A DNA stretch of 64,000 bases from Spirodela intermedia (Eukaryota; Streptophyta; Magnoliopsida; Alismatales; Araceae), in contig LR746269.1 of assembly GCA_902729315.2 (NCBI GenBank), positions 4,480,001 to 4,544,000 on the forward strand, read 5' to 3'. Below, in pieces: positions 12,036-24,264 of this stretch. Position 1 is the stretch's first letter. Every line of letters starts with the position of its first letter. The position numbers and the translations under genes are program-made. The notes under the pieces were generated by a model. It saw only the letters and a list, made by a program, of their open reading frames with translations. It searched no databases and was not told the DNA's origin.

Positions 12036-13489
12036 GAGTACTTTAAGGTTCGACTGTAAAAATCAATAGAAAATGAGTTGGGCATGATCTTAGCTTGATC
12101 TCATATAAGTTTAGGAGGATTCCAAAAAAGAACGAATATCATTCATCAAGATTTGAATGTGGTCTACTCATTTTAATTGACATATGTATGAAGTAAAAAT
12201 TACTTGTTATAAAATATAAACAAATGATGAAAGTATATAAATACATGTTGAAAGTAAGAAAGAAATCATTGCCCAAGTTTACTCTATCTATAGGGCAACT
12301 AGAGACATTAGTGTGGGAACTTGGTTTCATCCAGTCATGCCACACCATGCTAAAAGTCATAGAAGTATTGTTCGAAAGTGTTGCACTGCTTGTCGGAGAG
12401 ATTTGTCGAAAAAAGTGATCAACAATATTGTCACTATCATTTGGGGGGAAGAAGAGAATAGCTAACTACTCGCCAAAAGACATTTAGTGTAGTCGATGAA
12501 GGAAGAAACGAGCTTGCTAATCACCAGAGGAATTGATCGTATAAAAAGAGGAAAGAATAGATGTTATAATCACAACTACTGTCAAGATTTTAAAGATAAT
12601 CTATAATAAAAAAATTTCCAGATGATAATTGAGAATTATCTTTGTATGTATAATGATAATACATACAATAACTTAAGTTCTCAATATCATGGTGCTTCAT
12701 GTGCCGTTGGATCAAGTGTGCTTGGTCACGTGGCACGTTGAATGACATAGGATTAATCCACCACAAACCACTATCGACCAAGAACTTAATTCTCTAGTAC
12801 TATAGCACTTCACTAGTCGTCGGATCATCATATATAGATGTGTGTGTTGAGTGACATAGGATTTGTGAACCACCAATAGAATGTTTTACACTTCAAGTAT
12901 TGTGGCAATTTGCCCACTGTGGGATCTACCTTATTTAGTGATGTGGCCCTCTAAATGTCGTGAGATCAAACCACCCCAAATCATTGTCTTGAAACAAACG
13001 AGAGCATTTAGTCCCACATCAAAAGTTTTTCAATGATTGAGCTGAATATATATCAAAGCTACATTCTTAGATATCCCTTCTCCCAAATAAAATAATACCT
13101 AGGACCATCTTGGGAAAAGGTAATAGGTGGTCTGCCCTTGCGCACACACGTGTGTATGACACTTCCTACTCCACGACTAGTTGTACCTCGAGATGTGGTA
13201 GTGGAATGACACACATGTGTGAAGCGAGTCCTTAGCCACTCGAGTCTAACTCGTGGCTCCTTTGATATGGGTCCACCCACTCGAGCACAACGTCCCTCTA
13301 AGTCAACTGTCAAGTGCCAACTTGTTAGTGGGTGGTGATATTTTTTGTTTTATCTTATATTTTTTAAAAATAAAAAATTGTGTTAAGTCCTTTAACTTCA
13401 AACTTTTAAAATTAACAATATATTACTTATTTATTCTACAAGTTTACACACAAAAATAAAATAATAAAACTATTTAAACATAAAAGATT
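12036..13489. repeat. Degenerate repeat-derived sequence, partly related to the 1.9 kb repeat
   Basis: No gene. At 13040-13400 the text resembles the distal part of repeat A near 16740-16920: 'tgacacacatgtgt' versus 'tgacatacatgtgt', followed by Ser/Leu-type 'actcgagtc' versus 'atttgagtc' and a 'gtgggt' end. At 12720-12870 two weak direct repeats share 'gacataggatt'. The segment 13490-13560 carries the 'ccccaactttgaatattgct' word, often seen on the reverse strand near the 3' end of plant Ty3/gypsy elements. Confidence 0.4.
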
Positions 13490-15228
13490 TAAGTTCAACA
13501 AATACCCCCAACTTTGAATATTGCTACTCCCTAGCAATAAGCAAAAGATTTATACATTTAAAGTTATTTATTATTTTTTTTAACTTGAATCATTTATTTT
13601 CTTATTTTTCCACTATAGATGTTATTCAAATAAATATTCAGATATTCATGTGATTTGAAATACTTAGCTATAAGATCAAAAATGAAAAATGATTCAATAT
13701 TTAAATGAATTATTCTAAAGATATTCATCTTAACTTTCATTCTCTTCAATGCATGAAATTCAACATCTTTCATTGTTGGCGATCACTAATTAAATGATCA
13801 AAAGTTTACTCAAATTTTCAAATTATTTTCAGCCTTCTCTTCTAGATTCATGCACCCAAGTAATGTATTTCATTTGTCTTTTTTTATTATTATTGTTATA
13901 AACATCATAAGTAGGTAGCTTTCTCCATATAGTTTCTTTTTCATGTATAAATCTCACATGTGGAAAGTCTCTAGAAGACAAGTGAGAAATCTTCATATAA
14001 ATATTTACACTCACTTTTTTTAATTGTCTTAGTCTCACATATAGAAAAGTCTCTATAGGACAAGTGAGAAATCCTCATATATATTTCTTTTTCGTAAGTT
14101 GGGTCTTATACTTTGTGCCATATGATAATTTATATATATATATATATGGTCAACTACTTGAGATTCTTTATACTAAGAATGTCTAGCTTCCAATAATTTT
14201 TATACAATTTCAAGCTCTTCACATCTAACTTCATAATCCCTACTAATTCAAAATGTACTATTAATTTTTATATGTGAATTCATAACATATGGATCATAAT
14301 CATTAAGATATCTTATGAGAATATTTCATCTTTCAACATACTACACTTTTTTTTATCCTTTGAAGTCACTAAATCTAACACACTTTAACCTTCATACTTA
14401 AATAAATTTACTACTATAGGAAAAATGTACAAATTCATGAATTCATCAAGAACAGTTCATATGCTTAAAATTTCTTTCTATGTTAATTATTCATGAAATA
14501 ATTATAACTGATTTTTTTTGCTCCCCCCAATTAAGTACAAAGCAAAAGATATATGTAACAATATATTATCTATGAGATGAGATATATTATCACATTAAAC
14601 TACAATGCAAAAGATATCCGCTTATGTAATACTAAAATAAAATGAGTAAAAAAATTCTAAATTTATTAAGTACATAACACAAATTAAATTATGTAAAAAT
14701 AAAATTATGAAGTTGCCTCCAAATCAGCATTAAGTTTAACATCTTCGGCCAAACACATGTAAACTTAAATTAATTCTAATAGATCAACTCTCTCAAAAAA
14801 ATTCTTCTTCATGTTCTAAATATGTTTTCAGCTAGTACCATTAACTTTAAAACTTACACCTATTTCAAACCTTTGATCAATTCCAGCCCCAAATTCATCA
14901 ATAGTCTCAAGAAGATATGAACTGTCCCACTTAGATTTTAATTTTCTAGTAAATAATTTTAATATAGAATTATATGACCAAACTTTTTGTCCTAGTTCTA
15001 GATTTCTTCTAGTGATATGTCTATCATGGAAATCCTTAATTTTAGCCTTATAAATCAGATAATGCTAATAAGCTTCATTAAGAATTTCATTTAATTCATG
15101 CAATCATAAAAATCTCTTATGGCCTGATTTTTTTGTATCCATATTAAGCTATCTAATAGTCGAATATGCATGGTGTTGAATTTCAATTAGTAAATGACAT
15201 AATTTTTCATAAACTAATCAATAAGATA
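13490..15228 (-). mobile_element. Ty3/gypsy (Athila/Tat-like) fragment: integrase C-terminal part and 3' region
   Basis: On the minus strand, 15228 to about 14700 reads through blocks resembling YRLVYGKLCHLPVEIQHHAY, then KAKIKDFHDRHITRRNLELG, KLKSKWDSSYLLETIDEFGA and FKVNG. These are the conserved C-terminal integrase blocks of the non-chromoviral Athila/Tat branch. Several stops and frame changes show decay. The rest, down to about 13490, is non-coding 3' region. The integrase is truncated at 15228-15231 by insertion of repeat A. Confidence 0.75.
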
Positions 15229-15230
15229 AT

Positions 15231-17092
15231 GACTTGACTTAGTTGTTGTTTATTAAATCACATAAATTAAACGTTTCTAAAAATAAAAAATTCTATTTTT
15301 TGAATATTTAGAAGTATTTTTGAACAAATATATAAATTATAATTTATTAAAATATCCATAAATAGTGGCAAATGTTTAGGTCAATAGAAGGATGTAACAT
15401 AATATCAGATAAAAATTTATAATTTTCTAGAAAAAAATACGATTTTCTATGTTTTTCAAATGAAATGTTCAAAAACACTCTATTTGAAAATCGGTGAAAA
15501 AGAGAAAATTCTGATGTTTGTGTCATGATGACATCAACACCAAAATAATGACAATTCACACAAAAATAGAGGTCCATTGATGATTATTATGTAAACAATT
15601 ACAAATGATTCAATTGATGAAATTAAGATCTATACATGTCAAAAGAATCATGATTGACTGAAGAAAAGTCTTAAAATTTGAAATAAAATATAATATAATT
15701 AATATAAATATTAAAGTAGTTCAAAATAGGTAAGAAAAAGTTCCAGCATTATGACATTGATATGTCAAAATTCTGGAGATTCAAGATAATTATCATGCAA
15801 TATCTACAACCTCAAATGCTCTCTTTAGACATGAATGACCTAGATCTATTTTATGAATCTCCTTCTAAAATTTAGAAATGATGGTGGAAGTTAAAATAGT
15901 TAAAAATTGTAAAATAAAATTTTACTATCGTGATAATGATGCATTAGAATCTTGAGTGTTTGGAGGAACTATCATAAAATGTCCATGGCCTCAAAGGCTC
16001 TCCTTAGATATAGATGACATTAGACCTTCTTGTAAGTCTAGAAATTAATGACGTAGGTTGATAAGTCGTCTTCGATAGCTATCACCTGGTAGAACAGAAA
16101 TACAATGACCTGTGGATCTCCGATAGTTGTCACTTGTCATAAATAAGTTAGATAGAGGTGGAAAATGTCTTTGAGAGTTTTATCTTCAAGTTCACACAGT
16201 AAGAGGAGGCTCTTCATCACATTGGGTACACTCTTAAGAGGTGGCGACTTATCTCTTAGTAGGTCATCCTCTTCCCAATGATGACTTGTTCGTCGATAAA
16301 TAAAAAATAATTTATTTAATAGATTTACAATCTTTTTATCTATAATCATATGATAATTTGGGGTAACAATACTCTGCAAATTATGTTGATGACATTTTCG
16401 TTGATAATTGTGTAATTCTAGTGACTTAATCGTTGATTGACACTTCATAGAAAAATTATTATTTAATTAGATAAAAATATGAGTTTTGACTTTGGTGTGA
16501 TTCTAATCTTTGCCAACTACCTACCTATATGAGAGAGAGTGAAATAAGTACACGAATACTTTTATAAAATGACGTCATAAGGGCACATCCTTCTCATAGA
16601 TAAGAGGTATTTTAGGTATTAAAATCATTAAAAACCTTCTAGAAAACTGTGATCTCGATTGTCTCACATCTGTGTTTTCTTGAATTCTAAGATGTGTATA
16701 TAGTAATATAATATTCTATCATCAATAATACTCTCTCGCGTGTGTACATCTACTCTTTGCATGCCTAGCTAGCCACTAGTGATGTGAAAGGGAAATGACA
16801 TACATGTGTCCCATTGACCTTTAACTATTTGAGTCCATTACTTGCAACTTTGATTGAATGTGCTTCCGACTTGCTTATGAGCCTAGTTAGTTGGTGGGTC
16901 CTTTTTTTTTCTATATTTTTATTTCTCTTCATTTATCTTAAAAATATGATTATATAAATTTACATAAAATCATATAATTCATCAAAAATTTATATTAACT
17001 AATAATTTAATACAAATATAAGTCTATTTATTATGAGTGAAGGCTTAAATTATATTATCAATTAATTATTAACTCATGATAATGAAGACTAA
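15231..17092 (+). repeat. 1.9 kb dispersed repeat, copy A (full length, forward)
   Basis: This copy starts 'TGACTTAGTTGTTGT' and ends 'ctcatgataatgaagact'. It is homologous to copy B (20846-22395) and, in reverse, to copy C (23868-26445). It is AT-rich with no coding capacity. It contains a GC-richer central part and the word 'ggtcatcctcttccca.tgatgacttgttcg' (split), shared by all copies. Length and composition suit a long LTR or a large non-autonomous element. No matching internal domain was found between same-orientation copies. Confidence 0.65.
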
Positions 17093-18819
17093 TCATAGCG
17101 ATCTAAGGATGACAACTCAAGATATTATATTTCTTAGACAACAAAAAATATAGAGTATAACATGTGTGTAAGAAAAGACTTATACATACTTGATGATATC
17201 GATTTAGAGGTTAAATATGTCGTCGTGATGTAACTAAGTTCATGTAAATAATATTTATAAAACCTCACTATTCGGTTTAGGATGAGTAAGAGTTGATTCT
17301 CATTGAGCATGGGTAATTAAGAATTTTACTTATTTTATTTCTTAGATATATATAGATATACTTGAGATTGTAAAGAGTAGAATTAAATCTAAAAAGAGTG
17401 AAGACAAGAAAATAAAAAGTGTGGTAAAAAGGAGATAATAGATATAATGTAATGAAATGATAAAACAAATGGTAAAATAGTTCAAACTAAGAGTTAATCT
17501 ATCCATGAAAAAAATTACAAGGACACTCCAATTCCAAATCTTGTACAAATCTCATTGTGCATTAGTCTTAAGCCAAGTGGTGTTTGATTCGTGATGACCT
17601 TGTTGTGCTCTAGGTTGTCTCTTCTCCACAACAATCTTAGGCACAAAAATATCATTGACCAGGCCTTGATTTCTCTTCTTTTTCCTTTGGCTAGTCAATA
17701 CTAGAGAGAGAAATAAAAAGCTCCTTCCAAAAAGAGGGTGAGAGGCCTTAAACCTCTAGAGAATTAGGCCCTTCTAATAGATGGTTATAATTAATAATCA
17801 ACTCTCTTAGTAGACAGCCTAAATTCTTTCATGAGGGTGGCATTATAATCCTCCTCTTAATCTCATCTTACGGTGCCCTAAGATGGACGACCTAGATCTT
17901 ATCTCTTGATACCCCTTTTACATTCAAATGGGCTAAGCCAAAGTCATGTGTCACTGAAGGTCCAAATGGGCTTGATCAAGATGATGCCCTCTCTTAGACC
18001 TATAAACATATTAAGTCAGCCCTCTCCATAAGACTTGGACTTTTCATTGGGCTGAAAACTTGGGCTTCTCGCATTACTTCCAACTCATAATAGAAGCTCA
18101 CATAAGTCTTTACAATCGAACAATTATCAAGAAAATGTGAGAGAATCACCACTTAACTTCATAAAAGTCAAGTTTGGTTAGTCACATCATATCAATAAAA
18201 TTACTAAAATAATATTTATTAAAAATTAAATGATAAAATATTATGAAGTTCATAATAAGTTGGTAACACATGTCTAATTATATTCTCTACCCACTAAATA
18301 GTACCTATATGTAAGATATTAATATATAAATACAACTACTAACTTATAACTATCAATACTCTAATCACGTGAGAATTAAGAATTAGAAGCACTACCAAAA
18401 ATTAAGAAGAAAAGTAACAAAATTAAGTGTTCCTCTAGAGTTACATATGTAACCTATCTCTCATGACCTATTCATGTCTCTTATAGCTCCATTCTCCCTC
18501 TATACCATTTAATTTTCTTCTAAAGTTTTTACTCTCCTAGGGTGTCAAAGAATCAACACTTCCACTGACCTCATGAATTTTACCATATTATTGTTTGTCC
18601 TTTCTAAGTTTGTCTCTATCAATGTTAGTCTCTACAAATCACCAATAGTCTCTATATCTTGGTGTCAATCTTAGGTAGTTTTTGTAATTCATCTTTCAGC
18701 TCCTCTATTGCCTCTTTAAGGAAATTTACATCTGAATTTGACATAGTCAAAGCTCCAAGCACAATGACTCAATAGATTATCAAAGCTCCAAGCACAATGA
18801 CTCAATAGATTATCTTTCT
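17093..18819. other. Gene-free AT-rich DNA between repeats
   Basis: No supported gene. A 33-bp unit ('caaagctccaagcacaatga' plus 13 bases) is tandemly duplicated at about 18746-18811. The stretch probably belongs to the leader/gag part of the chromovirus that begins at about 18820, but no gag domain could be recognised. Confidence 0.4.
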
Positions 18820-20128
18820 CATGTGATGAAAGGTTTACACAATGACATGTGTAAAATAGAGCTACAAATACTCTTAGAACATGAGGAAGATCAAAAGTCA
18901 AAGACATCACTTGAATCACTTGAAGAAGATAGTATCAAAACTAAAGGAGAGGAAGAAGACAAGAACCAAGTTTCTAATAGTGAAGGACATCAAACTCTCT
19001 CAACTTAGTGTTGAGGTTCACGGATCAACATATTGTGAAATTTTGAGGGAAGGTAAGCATTAGAGTAGTACTTATATTTATTGATTGTGGTGCAACATAT
19101 ACTTTTACATGAATAGAACTAACAATGTATTCATAAAGTTTTATCAATTGTGGAGGTAAATGAAATTGAGCTTTCTTCGAGGTCCTTAGGATAGATGTGC
19201 TAGCTCGATGTGAAATTTCTTAAAGTATTCCAACCCTCTTTTGAGTTACGCTTTACTAGATAAGTTGATCAGGCCATCATATTTTAGTTTAATGGATAAT
19301 CAATCAACATTTGTCCGAATATATATCTTCACTTCTAAAAATATGAAATTAAAAATTTAATTAAAAAAATATGTGTAATAAATATTTATTCATTTGTCCA
19401 AAAAACCATAAGTCCAATATAATTCGTAAAAAACAATGACATTTGAAGGTTCTACATAAATTACTATCCTCTCAATCAATTCATCATTTCTCATAAGTTC
19501 TCAATACTAATGGTAGACAAGTTGCGTAAGGCAACAATATTTTCGAAATTAGACTTAAAGTTAGGATATCACCAAATTAGAATGAAGAAGAATATATTCT
19601 TAAAAAATTCTTCTAAATTCATTAGGGACATTATAAATTCTTAGTGATTCCCCTTGGACTCACAAATATGTTAGGAATCTTTCAATATCTTACAAATTGA
19701 ATTTTTTTAAAATTTCTCTCTAAGGTTATGCTAGTATTTTTGGATGATATTCCGATAAACAATAAAGGCATAGAGGTGCATGAATATCATTTGAAACAAG
19801 TTATATTAGTGTTGCAAGAACATCATCTTCACATTAACTCTAAAAAATGCACATTTGGATAAGAACAAATAGGATACAAAAGCCACTCAATATCATTAGA
19901 TAGCCTAGCTAAGATTATGATAATATTAACTAGCTAGTACCAACCAATTTAAAAGACCTCTAGGGGGTTTTTATAAATAATCAATTCTTAGAAGAGGTTT
20001 GTTGAGAAGTATGATACCTTAATGTGGGCACTCACATAATAACTCAAGAAATGCTCTTTTAATTGAGAAGTAGAAGTTGAGAAAGTATTCACATGGCTCA
20101 AGACTATTTTAGCAATCACTCTTGGTGT
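18820..20128 (+). mobile_element. Chromovirus (Ty3/gypsy) pol, first part: protease and reverse transcriptase, degenerate
   Basis: The plus strand reads, with stops and frameshifts, a protease-like LIDCGAT block (about 19080). The reverse transcriptase core follows: [20 protein letters not shown] (19510-19570), [13 protein letters not shown] (19630-19670), the active-site region VFLDDIPI (about 19735, FLDD in place of the usual YxDD) and VLQEHHLHINSKKCTFG (19815-19860). All are in the standard order. The element breaks off at about 20128 where repeat D2 starts, and resumes at about 22690. It cannot produce active protein. Confidence 0.8.
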
Positions 20129-20129
20129 G

Positions 20130-20845
20130 CACTTGTTGTTGTATTTAAATGCACACTATCTAATAATATTTATAACTTAAACTTAATAAAATATTAGTAT
20201 AGAAGTAAGTCTCAAGTCGAACATAGAGAGATTGATTAATCCATCATGAAAACTAATTTAATTTATATAAAAAGAAAATGTAATATTTTACTAATATTTA
20301 ATGAAATATAAAATAGAAGGGGTGAGGTGAGAAGGAAGGAGGGGAAAAAGGAGGAAAAGAGAGAAAGAAGAGAGAGCTCTCACGAGAGAGAGAGATAAGG
20401 GATGAGATCTCTTGTGAAAGTGAGAAGAAGAGAGAGGAGGAGAGAAATCTCATGTGAGATGAAGAGAGAGAAAAGTCTCACGAGAGAGAGAGAGAGAGAG
20501 AGAGTGGAAGATCGATCGAGAGAGAGAGAAAGAAGGAGATCGATTAAGAGTGAAGGAGAGAAAAGGAGAGATCTCACAAGAGACGGAGAAAGAAGAGAGG
20601 TCTCACAAGAGAGGGAGGGGGAGAGAGAGAGAGAGAAATAAGATGAAAATGAAGAAAGAGAGAAATACGGTCAACTCATTTTCTCAAACGAATGTGTGTT
20701 CGAGGATTCACACACATGACATGAGGTCAGTTGTGAATGTCTCCAACTTATTTTAATTATTGAACACTCATTAATCAACCTTTAATCTCGATGATTTTAT
20801 ATTTGAAAATAGAAAAATAGTCATTATTCATAGAACATTGATGAT
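20130..20845. repeat. Purine-rich dispersed repeat, copy D2
   Basis: Second copy of the repeat at 11391-12035, same orientation. It interrupts the chromovirus between reverse transcriptase and RNase H. The GA-rich minisatellite core (about 20335-20640) again carries 'gatctcacaagaga' words. Its right end abuts repeat B at 'TGACTTAG' without a spacer. Confidence 0.7.
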
Positions 20846-22395
20846 GTGACTTAGTTGTTGTATAGTAAATCATGCAAATTTAAAATGTATAAAACTAGAA
20901 AATATCAATTTTTAGATATTTATAAGTATTTCTGAAAACATATATCAATTATAATTCAAAAAAACTTCAAAAAATAGTGATAATTTTCCAGATCAATCAT
21001 AGAGATGTAATACAATATCAAGTAATTATTCATAATTTTTTCTCAAAAGATATGATTTTCTATAATTATTATATTATGAAATAAAAATAAAATATATTTA
21101 AAATTCACAAAAAAGAGAAATAAGCGTACAGATGTCAGGATGATGTCAGCACTCGACAAACGTGAATCAAGCAAAAATAGAGTTCTATCTAGTGATTCTT
21201 ACGTAAGTGATTATAGATGATGTAATTGATCAAATTAAGGTCTATAAAAGCTGAAAGAATTGTAATTGAATGAAGTATATCTTGGTAAATTTAAATAACA
21301 TAAATTATCACTAAATGAAGTAAAAATTAAATTAAAAGTAAGAAATAGAGTTCTGGCATCACGACAACGATGTGTCGACGATGTACTAGAATCTTGAGCA
21401 TTTAGGAAGATTGTCGTGTAGTGTCTACGGCCTCAAAGGCTCTCCTTAGACAAGGACAACGTAGATATTCTCTAGATCTCCTTGCGAAGTCTAGAGATCA
21501 ATGAAATGGGTCGTTGAATCGTCTCCGACGACTGTCGCTCAGCGGAGTAGAAAAACAGTGACTTTGTAACTCTCTAGTGACTGTCACCTAACGAAGATGA
21601 GCTAAATAAAGGTGGGACACATGTCAGGGAGTTTCATCTTTAGGTCTGCAGAGCAAGAAGAGTGATAAGTCTTCATTATCATGAGTTAATAATTAGTAAA
21701 TAATATAGTTTTAGCCTTAACTCATGATAAATAGACATATATTTGTGTTAAAGTGTGAAAAATGGTTTTTAGTTGATTAACGTGAATTTTTGGATAATTA
21801 TGTGATTTTATATGATTTTTACAGTCTTACTTTTGAGATAAATAAAAAACAAAAAATAAAAATAAAAATATTGCAAAATGGGGGACTCACTAGCCAGTTG
21901 GGCCCACAAGTAGGTCAAAAGCTTAGTCAGGGAGTAGCTACGAGCAAGGGCTCGAGCGGCTTAGATCGATAGGGACACTTGTGCGCCACTCCCCTTCCAT
22001 GTTACTAGTGAACAGCTAGCTGTGAGGTAAGGAGTGGTCATACACGCGAGAGAAGGGACTAAACCCGTGTCACACCTTCCTCAGACGAGGCGGGCGACTG
22101 GCGCGGGTTCGAGTCCTTCCAGAGTCAAAAGTCATATATTTTTATCTCATTATCGTGACTTTCTTGCAGATCGCAAGTGAAGGATTAAGCAACGAGAATC
22201 GCTGGATCATCAGCAAAAATCTCATCAACGGGATTCGCAGAGCATTGTTATTAAAATTGCTGAAGGATTCGCGATAAAAAGATCATGAATCTATCAAGTA
22301 AATCATCTCCGATTGATCAACGAACAAGTCGTCGTCGGGAAGAGGATGATCTGCCGAGAGACAAGTTGCCACCTCTTGAGAGCGTACCAGATTTA
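20846..22395. repeat. 1.9 kb dispersed repeat, copy B, with its distal half inverted
   Basis: 20846-21665 matches the first half of copy A (15231-16215) in forward orientation. 21668-22395 matches the second half of copy A (16229-17092) as its reverse complement: it starts with the copy-A terminal sequence 'agtcttcattatcatgag' and ends at 'ctcttgagagcgtacc'. Together the two halves make one nearly complete copy with an internal inversion. Copies A and C are uninverted here, so B is the derived form. Confidence 0.75.
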
Positions 22396-22689
22396 TTCTA
22401 ATCATTAGATTTAGAGAATCTTTCTATTCATAGTATATTTTCCCATTTTTTCACTTTCTGGTAGTCAATTTTCAATCGATTCATGATTCTTACTATCTCC
22501 CTTGATCTCACCATCTAATCCTTATAATTTTCTCCCTAATTTGTTAACTAATTTCATTTCAATGACACAAATTGCATGCTTCTTGTGGATCCACCCCAAA
22601 CTTGTCATTATACTTGATTTTTCATAATTTAATTGGTAAAATTTGGGTTTATAAATGTTTTGATCAATTAAGTTTGAGGCATTTCAACA
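22396..22689 (+). other. Retroelement-derived non-coding stretch
   Basis: Contains 'cttgtggatccaccccaaacttgtcatta' (split) and 'gttttgatcaattaagttt', words of the kind found in Ty3/gypsy leader regions. No coding domain was seen. It sits between the inverted repeat B and the resumption of the chromovirus. Confidence 0.35.
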
Positions 22690-23800
22690 ACCCTCTATTG
22701 TGTCTTATCGATAAGCATAGTCCCCAAATTTAGTGGTAGATCCTCTTTGAATATTTGAATTTTTTTTCTAAAATAATGAGTTATGATGTTGAGATCAAAT
22801 ACAAGGTCAAAGCTAAAAAGATAAGTAGATGCGTTCTTTAAGAGGCTCATATAAATTGAAATTAACATCATAGAAGTTGCCTCTCACTATGTTCAAAACA
22901 TGTATGATATTTCTAAGAAAATACATGAGATGAATTGCATATAGATTTTTTTATAAATTACATAAGTCATAGGGTTACAACTCCATCATGATAATAAACT
23001 CCAACACAACATAGTAAATCAGCCACAAATGAATAGCTAGATTGAAGTGGTAAATTACTATGTGAAAACTTATATACCTCAAAGGTGGAGCAAGTAGTTG
23101 TCATGTATTCATATAATATGCCTTATCATGTTTCTATTAAATGCAACTCTTTCTAAATACTTTATGAGAAGAACTTGTCATTGTCATTTAACACCTAATT
23201 TATAAGTGTTATAGAGGTGGAGAAACAAATGTAAGAAAGAGAGACAACTATGAACCAACTGAAGAAAACTCAAATCAAATATAGGCAAGGATAAAAGTTC
23301 GCACAAATAGGAAACACTGAATTTTATATACAACATCAGATCAAAGAATGGATTTATATCAAGTTCAGCCCCTACTAATAATAGTCTCTCACTCATTGTT
23401 AGAATGAAAAATAAGGTCCACACTACTTTGGCTCTTATCAATTTGTGAAAAATATCAGTCCAACCACCTACCAATTAGCACTTACTTCCACAACATATTC
23501 ACTCATTTTTTCATATCTTGCAGCTGAAGAAGGCCCTTAGAATGCAAGATTAATGAAAATCACTCCCACCAATAATGAATGTTGAGCTCAATTATACTAT
23601 CAGCCCACATAAGGTACTTGCAATATGTCACACTTTGAAGGGAGCCAAAGTGTTGATCAAATGGAACCAATTACTAATATCTAAAGCTTTGTGAGAATGA
23701 AAGACAAGTTGAGATAACAATTTTCTAATTCAAACCTTGATGATAGTGTTTTTTGAAAAGGGATAATGATAGGCTCTTAGTGGGCCTAAAAAGTACTCAT
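22690..23800 (+). mobile_element. Chromovirus (Ty3/gypsy) pol, second part: RNase H end, integrase and chromodomain, degenerate
   Basis: The order is RNase H C-terminus (KIMSYDVEIKYK, about 22760), integrase blocks resembling QPQMNSQIEVVN and QRWSKWLS (about 23020-23090), then 'HILQLKKALRM', SLPPI, 'ISPHKVLA' and 'KVLIKWNQL' (23510-23690). The last four correspond to the linker and chromodomain of Tekay/Reina-type chromoviruses. Many stops and frameshifts are present. Continuity of domain order with 18820-20128 indicates one element split by about 2.5 kb of later DNA. Confidence 0.75.
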
Positions 23801-23867
23801 GATGGACAAAGAGAATCTAACTAGGCTCAATAGTAACATCTCAAAATAATTTAATAACCTCTTATTA

Positions 23868-24264
23868 AGTATTCATTATCATGAGTTGATCATTAATTAA
23901 TAATATATATTAAGTCTTAACTCATGATATAAAGACTTATATTTATATTAAATTAATAAAAGAGTTTGTAGTCTGCTAATGTGAATCTTTGACTAATTAT
24001 GTAATTTTATATAAATTTATAATTATATTTTAAAATAAAATAAAGAGAAATAATATATAGATATAAAAAAGGGGGACTCATTGGTTAACTGAGCCCACAA
24101 GTAGGTCGGAAGGACAATCAAGAGACCTATTGACTAGCTAGACCTACAAGTGGATCAAAAGTATAGTCAGACAAAACCACTAATAGGGGGCTCGAGTGAC
24201 TAAAGATTAACTGGGAGCACGTGTGCATCACTCTCCTTCCACATCACTAATGGCCAGCCAAATA
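23868..24264 (-). repeat. 1.9 kb dispersed repeat, copy C, part 1 (reverse orientation)
   Basis: Starts with the terminal word 'attcattatcatgagtt' and parallels 21680-22040 of copy B: 'gggggactca', 'cccacaagtaggtc', 'ccttccacatcacta'. It is interrupted at about 24265 by a GC-rich insertion and continues at about 25176. Confidence 0.65.

Noticed and set aside
22040-22130. tRNA-like B-box word (GGTTCGAGTCC) in repeat B
   Set aside because: No matching A-box at proper spacing and no acceptor-stem pairing; the sequence lies within a dispersed repeat.
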